In this document: piece by piece, positions 1-5,775 of the stretch
Layout: each line of letters opens with the position of its first letter
Numbering within the stretch: position 1 is the stretch's first letter
Assembly: GCA_938039195.1 (NCBI GenBank)
Contig: CALHVK010000117.1
Location: 1-6,041 of the forward strand
Origin: an uncultured Carnobacteriaceae bacterium
GTDB taxonomy: Bacteria; Bacillota; Bacilli; Lactobacillales; Aerococcaceae
Reading direction: 5' to 3'
DNA length: 6,041 nt
The notes under the pieces: generated by a model
The model's input: the letters and a program-made list of their open reading frames with translations, nothing else
What the model was told of the DNA's origin: nothing
Databases searched by the model: none
Position numbers and translations under genes: made by a program

Positions 1-161
1 GTTTGTGTAACGCTCTTCCAGTCAGTTAGTGAGTAGTAGAACCCTAAGAAGAAAGGCACGATAATAACAAGTGCAAAGATGATAAATGCAGGTAATACTA
101 AGCGGTAAAAATTGCGTTTTTCGCGAGCTTCTCTGCTATAAGCTTTCTTATTCTTAGACAT
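1..161 (-). CDS. Sugar ABC transporter permease, MalF/UgpA type (5' part only)
   Basis: This is the N-terminal 53 codons of a membrane permease; the rest lies beyond the left edge. The start is the ATG at 161-159, preceded by AGGAGG (plus-strand CCTCCT, 171-176) with 9-nt spacing. The protein opens with a basic cytoplasmic tail (about residues 1-20, rich in K and R). A hydrophobic segment of about residues 21-45 follows, beginning LVLPAF and ending in YYSLTDW. A proline near the start of TM1 and an S-x-TDW-like end are typical of MalF/UgpA-type CUT1 permeases, which pair with a MalG-type partner and an MsmK/MalK ATPase. It lies directly downstream of the binding-protein gene on the same strand, so it is very likely part of the same transporter. 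Substrate cannot be deduced from this fragment; a second permease gene would be expected next, outside the window. Confidence 0.88.
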   Translation of the reverse strand, partial: MSKNKKAYSREAREKRNFYRLVLPAFIIFALVIIVPFFLGFYYSLTDWKSVTQ

Positions 162-218
162 ATAAGAGTTCCTCCTTTATTAAAATTAAGCGGTGAGGGT
201 AGTCATCGCTTTGGTTCT

Positions 219-227
219 ATTGTAGCA
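219..227 (-). promoter_or_regulatory. Possible extended -10 promoter element before the permease gene
   Basis: Read on the minus strand, TGCTACAAT has the form TGn-TACAAT, a good extended -10 element (TACAAT differs from TATAAT at one base). A -35 at 17-bp spacing would be TTCAGT, which is poor (3 of 6). It would give the permease its own weak promoter just after the hairpin. This is inferred from sequence form only and could be chance in AT-rich DNA. Confidence 0.25.
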
Positions 228-232
228 CATAA

Positions 233-259
233 CCCACAGTCACTGAAAGTGGCTGTGGG
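233..259 (-). terminator. Intercistronic hairpin (attenuator-like) between binding protein and permease
   Basis: CCCACAG (233-239) pairs with CTGTGGG (253-259), and CACT (241-244) pairs with AGTG (248-251) around a 3-nt loop. In minus-strand RNA this is 7 bp, one A-C mismatch, then 4 bp. The sequence after it on the minus strand (TTATGTGCTACAATAG) has no U-run, so it is unlikely to be a full intrinsic terminator. Stable hairpins after solute-binding-protein genes are known to protect the upstream mRNA from 3' decay or to cause partial termination, giving more binding protein than permease. That role is the inference here. No plus-strand gene ends nearby. Confidence 0.6.
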
Positions 260-281
260 CCCATGCAAACAATATTATTGA

Positions 282-1580
282 TTATTTTTTAAGTAAGCTA
301 GGCACTTCTTTGATTTGATTGATAATCAATTCTTGGAATTTAGCTTTGTCGATTTGACCTTGAGCATATTGTCCATAGATTGGTCCTAATTTGTTCATTA
401 AGAAGTTATCAGGCATGAAGTATGGGTTGTCAAATGAGTAAACAGGTTTCTTCGCGCTAACCCATTCAGCTAAGAAGCGTGATAATGGAGCTGATGGTTT
501 CTCAGTTGTGTTAGAGAATGGAGAAATCATGTTTGCTTTGTTTACGATGTAGTCTTGACCTTCTTTAGTATCAGCTAAGTCGTTGAAGAATTTGTTGATG
601 TATTCTAAAGCTTTAGTGTCTTTGTTAACTACGTAGTAAGATGGAGCACCGATGAATAATCCGTCAGCGTTTTTATCTTTACCAAGAGTTTGATAAGGGA
701 TGAATCCCATTTCGAAGTTAGCATTTAATTGTTTTAGGTTAGGGTCTTTCCAGTTACCTTGGTGTAGGAAAGCAGCTTTACCTGAAGCGAATGCTGAGTC
801 CATGTCTTCTTGAGTACCAACTGTTAAGAGTTTTTTCTCTGTGTGATTGAATAATAATTCAACCCAGTTAGCGTAGTTTTCTAAACGAGTTTTGTCGATT
901 TCGCCTTTAAGAACTTGGTTAGTTACTGAACGGTCGCCGTTTGGAAGACCAGAACTTAAGTAAGCACCGAAGTCGTGGATACCCATGATCCAAGTTTCGC
1001 CTTCTTTAGTTGCAGTTGCTACAACTGTAGATAAACCTAACTCAGATTTTTTGCTTTCTAATGTTTCCATTGCTTTTTGAACAGCTTCAAATGAAGTTAG
1101 AGTAGATGGGTCGATACCCGCTTTAGTTAAGATTTCTTTGTTGTAAGCTAAGCCGTATCCTTCTACAGATACAGGGAATCCGTATACGTCGTTACCTTGT
1201 TTGAATTCAAACTCAGTTTTGTCAATCCAGTCACCTTTTAATGGTTGTAGATTGTCTTTCCACATGTCGTAACCAGCTTGACCTTCGATTACGAATACGT
1301 CAGGAGCTGTACCAGCTGTGAATTCTGTTTTTAATTGGTCAGAGATTTTACATGAACCAGAACATGTTTTAATGTTAACAGTTACTCCGTTCTTTTCTCC
1401 CCATTCTTTAGCGTAAGCTGTTAAAGCTTCTTGAATTTCACTCTTGTTACTATATAAAGTGAATTCTTTTTTGCTCTCAGAGCTTCCTCCGTTAGAAGAG
1501 TCTTGTTTTGCTCCACAGCCAGCTAATGCTAAACCAGCTAAACCAAGAGCTAATGATTTTGTAAACCATTTGTTTGCCAT
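282..1580 (-). CDS. Sugar-binding lipoprotein of a CUT1-type ABC transporter
   Basis: A 432-residue extracellular solute-binding protein (family 1) that would capture an oligosaccharide at the outer face of the membrane and deliver it to the permease encoded next. Residues 1-21 are a lipoprotein signal with basic start, hydrophobic core and lipobox LAGC. Cys22 is the predicted lipid-modified residue and is followed by a Ser/Gly/Asn-rich linker (about 27-36). The mature part has the family's look, including GYGLAYNKEIL in the first lobe and AFLHQGNW at 270-277. Start: the ATG at 1580-1578 has AAGGAGG (plus-strand 1590-1596) 9 nt upstream. Cys73 and Cys77 form an unusual CxxxC pair in the mature protein. 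Position opposite malQ-glgP suggests maltodextrin uptake, as with streptococcal malX. However, the sequence as I remember MalX is not closely similar, and the neighbouring sucrose phosphorylase also allows a sucrose/raffinose-type substrate. No gene symbol is assigned for that reason. Confidence 0.93.
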   Translation of the reverse strand: MANKWFTKSLALGLAGLALAGCGAKQDSSNGGSSESKKEFTLYSNKSEIQEALTAYAKEWGEKNGVTVNIKTCSGSCKISDQLKTEFTAGTAPDVFVIEGQAGYDMWKDNLQPLKGDWIDKTEFEFKQGNDVYGFPVSVEGYGLAYNKEILTKAGIDPSTLTSFEAVQKAMETLESKKSELGLSTVVATATKEGETWIMGIHDFGAYLSSGLPNGDRSVTNQVLKGEIDKTRLENYANWVELLFNHTEKKLLTVGTQEDMDSAFASGKAAFLHQGNWKDPNLKQLNANFEMGFIPYQTLGKDKNADGLFIGAPSYYVVNKDTKALEYINKFFNDLADTKEGQDYIVNKANMISPFSNTTEKPSAPLSRFLAEWVSAKKPVYSFDNPYFMPDNFLMNKLGPIYGQYAQGQIDKAKFQELIINQIKEVPSLLKK

Positions 1581-1613
1581 AATTTTTTTCCTCCTTAAAA
1601 TTCGTTATAGATT

Positions 1614-1628
1614 ACGCAAACGATTTCT
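1614..1628. promoter_or_regulatory. LacI-family operator/cre-like box downstream of the transporter start site
   Basis: ACGCAAACGATTTCT matches the cre consensus WTGNAANCGNWNNCW at 14 of 15 positions on the plus strand. Its GCAAACG half resembles MalR-type operators. It would lie at about +5 to +19 of the minus-strand transporter transcript, a position where a bound repressor blocks transcription. Sequence alone cannot say whether CcpA or a local sugar repressor binds it. Confidence 0.6.
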
Positions 1629-1640
1629 TAACTGTCTATA

Positions 1641-1655
1641 GTATATCGCTTTCAT
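1641..1655 (-). promoter_or_regulatory. Candidate cre (CcpA site) within the transporter promoter
   Basis: Minus-strand ATGAAAGCGATATAC matches the first 13 positions of WTGNAANCGNWNNCW and misses the last two. The left half TGAAAGCG is a perfect cre half-site. It covers the spacer and -10, so CcpA bound here would exclude RNA polymerase, giving glucose repression of uptake. Confidence 0.5.
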
Positions 1656-1668
1656 AAAACGTTTGCAA
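1654..1668 (-). promoter_or_regulatory. LacI-family operator/cre-like box overlapping the -35
   Basis: Minus-strand TTGCAAACGTTTTAT matches WTGNAANCGNWNNCW at 14 of 15 positions and contains GCAAACGTTT, the core of MalR-type operators. It overlaps the -35 hexamer completely and touches the neighbouring cre by two bases, so the two sites may not be occupied together. Confidence 0.6.
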
Positions 1669-1810
1669 GTATTTTTATCAAAAAAATTTTAAATTCTAAA
1701 AAATGTGGACTTATAGCGGTTTTCATAAGATGATAATGTTTGATTAAGGCTGAAATTTCCAGTAATATCAATATATATCAAATAAGTATATTAAAAATAA
1801 AAATTATTAC
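1669..1810. other. AT-rich spacer of the divergent control region
   Basis: These 142 bases separate the two promoters and are very AT-rich. Visible items are weak: a 5-bp inverted repeat CTTAT/ATAAG at 1710-1729 with a 10-nt loop, and two ATATCAA copies at 1765-1771 and 1775-1781, one helical turn apart. The A/T-rich end (1783-1810) could act as an UP element for the malQ promoter. No gene is seen. Confidence 0.4.
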
Positions 1811-1839
1811 TTGAGTTATTAAACAAAATAATCTAATAT
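1811..1839 (+). promoter_or_regulatory. Sigma-A promoter for malQ-glgP-gtfA
   Basis: -35 TTGAGT (1811-1816) and -10 TAATAT (1834-1839) are spaced by 17 bp. The predicted start is near 1846, inside the operator GCAAACGGTTGC, with a leader of about 70 nt before the malQ ATG. No other promoter is seen in front of glgP or gtfA. Confidence 0.65.
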
Positions 1840-1843
1840 TAAA

Positions 1844-1855
1844 GCAAACGGTTGC
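1844..1855 (+). promoter_or_regulatory. MalR-type operator at the malQ transcription start
   Basis: GCAAA-CG-GTTGC is a CG-centred palindrome with 4 of 5 arm pairs symmetric. The 15-base window 1842-1856 also fits the cre consensus at 13 of 15. It spans the predicted start site, a standard place for LacI-family repression. It resembles the maltose-regulator operators of Gram-positive bacteria; the regulator gene itself is not in the window. Confidence 0.6.
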
Positions 1856-1868
1856 GCAATATTTGCGC
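1854..1868. repeat. Perfect inverted repeat GCGCAA-TAT-TTGCGC in the malQ leader
   Basis: Six-base arms (1854-1859 and 1863-1868) flank TAT. The left arm shares two bases with the operator just upstream, and the two centres lie about 11.5 bp apart, roughly one helical turn. It could be a second repressor site or a short hairpin in the malQ leader RNA. No U-run follows, so it is not a terminator. Confidence 0.5.
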
Positions 1869-1915
1869 TTCCATTAATAAGTAGAAGTATTTATATAGAA
1901 AAGAGGGATTCATTG

Positions 1916-3430
1916 ATGAGCAAAAGAGAATCAGGTGTGTTAATGCATATCTCATCATTACCAGGTAACTATGGTATTGGTTCTTTCGGAAAATCAGCAT
2001 ATGACTTTGTAGATTTTCTTGTTCGCACAAAACAAACCTATTGGCAAATTCTTCCATTAGGAACTACAAGTTATGGAGATTCTCCATATCAATCATTTTC
2101 TGCGTTTGCAGGAAATACGAACTTTATCGATTTCGACATTTTAATAGAAGAAGGACTTCTAACAAAAGAAGATGTTCTTACAAATTGGGGCGAAGATGAT
2201 ACAACGGTTGACTACGCATTATTATATGAAAAACGTCGACCAATTTTAGAAAAAGCCGTTGCTGCATTTTTAGCGAAAGGCAAAACTCCTGCATACGAAA
2301 AATTCGTTGCGGACAAAGCGGAGTGGTTAGAACCATTTGCAGAATATATGGCCATTAAAGAATCTTTTGATATGAAACCATGGACAGCATGGAGCGACGA
2401 AGCGATTAAACGCCGTCAACCAGAAGCGTTAGCGCAATACCGCGAGCGCCTTACAGACAAGTTAGAATATCATCGTGTGACCCAATTCTTATTTGACGCG
2501 CAGTGGCATGCTCTTAAAAAATATGCAAATGACAACTTCATTCAAATTATTGGAGATATGCCAATTTATGTAGCAGCTGACAGCGTTGAAATGTGGGCAA
2601 CACCACATTACTTCAAAACAGATTCTGAAGGGAATCCACTTTGTGTAGCTGGATGTCCTGCGGATGATTTTTCTCCGCTAGGTCAATTATGGGGGAACCC
2701 AATTTATAATTGGGAAGCAATGAAAGAAGATGGATACACTTGGTGGAGCAAACGACTACAAGCAAGTTTTGAATTATTTGATGTTGTACGTATTGACCAC
2801 TTCAGAGGTTTCTCAGCTTATTGGGAAATTCCAGCATCAGCAGAAAACGCAACAAACGGGAAATGGGTTAAAGGTCCAGGGTATGATTTATTTAAAGCGG
2901 TGAAAGAGCAACTAGGAGAATTGCCTATTATCGCAGAAGACTTAGGTTTCATGGATGAAGATGTGATCAATCTTCGTGAAGCTACTGGATTCCCAGGAAT
3001 GAAAATCTTGGAATTCGGATTTACGGGTGAGGATCCTAAGAGTGGAGATTTACCTCATCATTATCCAGTCAATGCGGTTGCCTATACAGGAACGCATGAT
3101 AATGATACAGTATTAGGGTGGTATAACTCGGCGACAGAAAAAACAAGAGAATTCTGTAACCGTTACTTAAACCGCCGTGACGAAGAACCAATTAGCTTTG
3201 CACTGTTACGCGGGTTATATGGTTCTGTCAGTCGCATGACAGTTGCAACTATGCAAGATTTACTACAATTAGATGAAACAGCTCGTATGAACATTCCAAG
3301 TACACTAGGTGGGAACTGGGTATGGAGAATGACCAAAGAGCAGTTAACAGAATCAGTAGAAGAATTCTTACTTGGAATTACTGAATTGTATGATCGTGCA
3401 AATCCACATCACAACGTGGACGTTAAATAG
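1916..3430 (+). CDS. malQ: 4-alpha-glucanotransferase (amylomaltase, GH77)
   Basis: A cytoplasmic enzyme that moves glucan segments from one maltodextrin to another, releasing glucose and making chains long enough for phosphorylase. The 504 residues fit the short (about 500-aa) bacterial amylomaltase type. Key motifs: SSLPGNYGIGSFG near the N-terminus, VRIDHFRGF with nucleophile Asp294, IAEDLG with acid/base Glu341, and THDNDT with Asp395. These match the Asp293/Glu340/Asp395 spacing known for Thermus aquaticus amylomaltase almost exactly. ATG 1916 is chosen because GAGGG (1903-1907) lies 8 nt upstream; an in-frame TTG at 1913 would add one residue but sits only 5 nt away. It is the first gene of the plus-strand unit, 52 bp before glgP. 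All catalytic residues are present, so it should be active. Confidence 0.96.
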   Translation: MSKRESGVLMHISSLPGNYGIGSFGKSAYDFVDFLVRTKQTYWQILPLGTTSYGDSPYQSFSAFAGNTNFIDFDILIEEGLLTKEDVLTNWGEDDTTVDYALLYEKRRPILEKAVAAFLAKGKTPAYEKFVADKAEWLEPFAEYMAIKESFDMKPWTAWSDEAIKRRQPEALAQYRERLTDKLEYHRVTQFLFDAQWHALKKYANDNFIQIIGDMPIYVAADSVEMWATPHYFKTDSEGNPLCVAGCPADDFSPLGQLWGNPIYNWEAMKEDGYTWWSKRLQASFELFDVVRIDHFRGFSAYWEIPASAENATNGKWVKGPGYDLFKAVKEQLGELPIIAEDLGFMDEDVINLREATGFPGMKILEFGFTGEDPKSGDLPHHYPVNAVAYTGTHDNDTVLGWYNSATEKTREFCNRYLNRRDEEPISFALLRGLYGSVSRMTVATMQDLLQLDETARMNIPSTLGGNWVWRMTKEQLTESVEEFLLGITELYDRANPHHNVDVK

Positions 3431-3438
3431 GAGTTAGT

Positions 3439-3459
3439 CGAGGTAGAAAAATAACCTCG
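3439..3459 (+). repeat. Short hairpin between malQ and glgP
   Basis: CGAGGT (3439-3444) and ACCTCG (3454-3459) form a 6-bp stem around a 9-nt A-rich loop. No U-run follows, so it is not an intrinsic terminator. It could be an mRNA processing or stability element setting the malQ:glgP ratio. The glgP ribosome binding site AAGGAG (3471-3476) starts 12 nt after it and is free of the stem. Confidence 0.4.
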
Positions 3460-3482
3460 CGCAAACCAAAAAGGAGAGAACA

Positions 3483-5744
3483 ATGAAAGATTTTAAACAA
3501 TATATAGAAGGAAACTTAGGCAAGTCATTAAAAGACTGTTCAAAAGAAGAAGTTTATTTAGCCTTATTACAATTTACAAAAGAAAAAAGTGCAGCCTTAC
3601 CACAAAACAATGGTAAGAAAAAAGTGTATTACATTTCTGCAGAGTTTTTAATCGGTAAATTATTATCAAACAACTTAATTAACTTAGGTCTTTACGATGA
3701 AGTAAAAGAAGAGTTAGCCCAAGCAGGACATTCATTAGCGGAAATCGAAGAAATCGAATTAGAACCATCTTTAGGAAATGGTGGTCTAGGTCGTCTAGCA
3801 GCATGTTTCCTTGATTCTATCGCAACTCTTGGATTAACAGGAGACGGAGTTGGATTGAACTACCACTATGGTTTATTCGAGCAAAAATTCAAAGATAACC
3901 AACAAGATGCAGTGCCAAACGTTTGGTTAACGCCTGAAAGTTGGTTAGTTCCAACCGAAACTTCTTATAAAGTACCATTTGGGGACTTTACATTGACTTC
4001 AAAAATGTTTGATATCGATGTATTAGGCTATGAACAATCAACAAAAAATAAATTACACTTATTCGATGTAGAATCAATCGACGAGTCTTTAGCATCCAGT
4101 GATTCAATCGCATTTGATAAAACACAAATCGCTAAAAACTTAACATTATTCTTATATCCAGATGATAGTGATGAAGCAGGACACTTACTACGTATTTACC
4201 AACAATACTTCATGGTAAGTAACGGTGCTCAATTATTAATCGACGAAGCACTTGCGAAAGGAAGTAATTTACACGACTTAGCAGAGTACGCAACGGTTCA
4301 AATTAATGATACGCACCCATCAATGGTGATTCCTGAATTAATTCGTTTACTTGGGGAACGTGGAATTGAATTCGATGAAGCGGTGGAAATTGTATCTGCA
4401 ATGACAGCTTATACAAACCATACAATCTTATCAGAAGCGTTGGAAAAATGGCCGTTAGACTACTTAGAAAAAGTAGTTCCACATTTAGTGCCAATTATTA
4501 AAGAATTAGATGCTCGCGTAAAAGCAAAATACGAAGATCCATCAGTAGCCATCATTGACGAACATGGCCGTGTTCACATGGCGCATATGGATATTCACTA
4601 CGGATATAGCGTAAACGGTGTTGCGGCACTTCATACGGATATCTTAAAAGAAAGTGAATTGAAGAATTTCTATGAAATTTATCCTGAAAAATTCAACAAC
4701 AAAACGAACGGGATTACATTCCGTCGTTGGTTAATGCATGCTAACCCAGAATTAGCGAAATTATTAGATGAAACAATCGGGACAGAGTGGCGTAAAGATG
4801 CTTCTAAATTAGAAGCGTTCAAAGCTTACCGTCATGATGCGATTGTTCGCGAAAAATTAGACAATATTAAACGTGACAACAAGAAACGTTTAAGTGTTTA
4901 CCTACAAGAAAAACAAGGGATCACAGTGAATGAAAATTCGATTTTTGATATCCAAATCAAACGTATGCACGAATATAAACGTCAACAAATGAACGCTTTA
5001 TATGTGATTCATAAATATTTAGATATCAAGAGCGGAAACATTCCAGCAAGACCAATTACAATTATCTTCGGTGGGAAAGCAGCTCCAGCTTACGTCATTG
5101 CACAAGACGTGATTCATTTAATTCTTTCATTATCTGAATTAATCGCCAATGACCCAGAAGTAAGCCCACACTTACAAGTAGTAATGGTTGAAAACTACAA
5201 CGTAACAGCGGCAACACACTTAATTCCAGCATGTAATATTTCTGAACAAATTTCACTTGCTTCAAAAGAAGCCAGCGGAACAGGAAATATGAAATTCATG
5301 TTGAATGGTGCCTTAACGCTTGGAACTGAAGACGGTGCGAACGTGGAAATCCATGAATTAGTTGGTGACGACAACATCTATATCTTCGGTGAGAAGAGTG
5401 ATGAAGTAATCGCTCACTATGAAAAAGGCGACTACAACGCTAGTGAATTTGCGAAGAGAGATGCTATTCGTCCGTTAGTAGAATTCGTGAAGAGTGACGC
5501 TTTACTTGCAGTAGGAAATAAAGAACGTCTAGAACGTCTATACCACGAGTTAACAACAAAAGACTGGTTCATGACGCTACTTGACTTAGAAGATTACATT
5601 GAAACAAAAGAACGTATGTATCGCGATTTCGAAGACAGAGATGAATGGAATGCTAAAGTAGTGACAAACATTGCAATGGCTGGATTCTTCTCAAGTGACC
5701 GTACAATCGAAGACTACAACCGTGACATTTGGAAATTAAACTAA
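3483..5744 (+). CDS. glgP: Alpha-glucan (maltodextrin/glycogen) phosphorylase, GT35
   Basis: This cytoplasmic, PLP-dependent enzyme releases glucose-1-phosphate from the non-reducing end of alpha-1,4-glucans using inorganic phosphate. At 753 residues it is the short bacterial form; it starts at MKDFKQYIEG and lacks the long N-terminal extension that carries the phosphorylation site in animal enzymes. EPSLGNGGLGRLAACFLDS spans 94-112, RMHEYKRQ 494-501, and SGTGNMKFMLNG contains Lys604, the expected PLP Schiff-base lysine. The start has AAGGAG six nt upstream. Lying 52 bp after malQ, it matches the malQ-malP pairing of streptococci, so maltodextrin is the likely main substrate and malP would be an equally fair name. 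The sequence cannot exclude a role on stored glycogen. No frameshift or missing key residue is seen. Confidence 0.96.
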   Translation: MKDFKQYIEGNLGKSLKDCSKEEVYLALLQFTKEKSAALPQNNGKKKVYYISAEFLIGKLLSNNLINLGLYDEVKEELAQAGHSLAEIEEIELEPSLGNGGLGRLAACFLDSIATLGLTGDGVGLNYHYGLFEQKFKDNQQDAVPNVWLTPESWLVPTETSYKVPFGDFTLTSKMFDIDVLGYEQSTKNKLHLFDVESIDESLASSDSIAFDKTQIAKNLTLFLYPDDSDEAGHLLRIYQQYFMVSNGAQLLIDEALAKGSNLHDLAEYATVQINDTHPSMVIPELIRLLGERGIEFDEAVEIVSAMTAYTNHTILSEALEKWPLDYLEKVVPHLVPIIKELDARVKAKYEDPSVAIIDEHGRVHMAHMDIHYGYSVNGVAALHTDILKESELKNFYEIYPEKFNNKTNGITFRRWLMHANPELAKLLDETIGTEWRKDASKLEAFKAYRHDAIVREKLDNIKRDNKKRLSVYLQEKQGITVNENSIFDIQIKRMHEYKRQQMNALYVIHKYLDIKSGNIPARPITIIFGGKAAPAYVIAQDVIHLILSLSELIANDPEVSPHLQVVMVENYNVTAATHLIPACNISEQISLASKEASGTGNMKFMLNGALTLGTEDGANVEIHELVGDDNIYIFGEKSDEVIAHYEKGDYNASEFAKRDAIRPLVEFVKSDALLAVGNKERLERLYHELTTKDWFMTLLDLEDYIETKERMYRDFEDRDEWNAKVVTNIAMAGFFSSDRTIEDYNRDIWKLN

Positions 5745-5775
5745 ATTGATTGAATGAAGGGATACGGTGAATTCC

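Larger units (their letters stand above)
1640..1668 (-). promoter_or_regulatory. Sigma-A promoter for the transporter genes
   Basis: On the minus strand, -35 TTGCAA (1668-1663) and -10 TATACT (1645-1640) are separated by exactly 17 bp. Transcription would begin near 1633, leaving a leader of about 53 nt before the lipoprotein ATG. The -35 falls inside one LacI-type box, the spacer and -10 inside a second, and a third lies just after the start site, so control is probably by repression. Confidence 0.7.

Noticed and set aside
270..280. CAATA-T-TATTG palindrome just after the binding-protein stop
   Set aside because: It is very short and AT-only apart from its end pair, so expected by chance here.
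1351..1368. ACATG...CATGT inverted repeat inside the binding-protein gene
   Set aside because: It is a short 5-bp arm pair within coding sequence, explained by the codons around the CxxxC motif.
1444..1641. Plus-strand 65-codon open frame
   Set aside because: It is antisense to the signal-peptide end of the binding-protein gene and its promoter, has no convincing ribosome binding site, and its protein looks like a frame shadow.
1711..1727. Possible cre-like sequence around TATAGCGGTTTTCAT
   Set aside because: Read on the minus strand, TGAAAACCGCTATA has the half-site spacing off by one and breaks the central CG of the consensus.
1839..2057. Minus-strand 72-codon open frame
   Set aside because: It is antisense to the malQ 5' end and runs across the malQ operator, with no ribosome binding site of note.
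3458..3467. CGCGCAAACC before glgP as an operator half-site
   Set aside because: It has only the left GCAAAC arm, with no matching right arm and no promoter nearby.
4303..4494. Minus-strand 63-codon open frame inside glgP
   Set aside because: It lies wholly antisense to a well-supported phosphorylase gene.
5195..5377. Minus-strand 60-codon open frame inside glgP
   Set aside because: It lies antisense to the conserved PLP-lysine region; the open frame is a by-product of that coding sequence.
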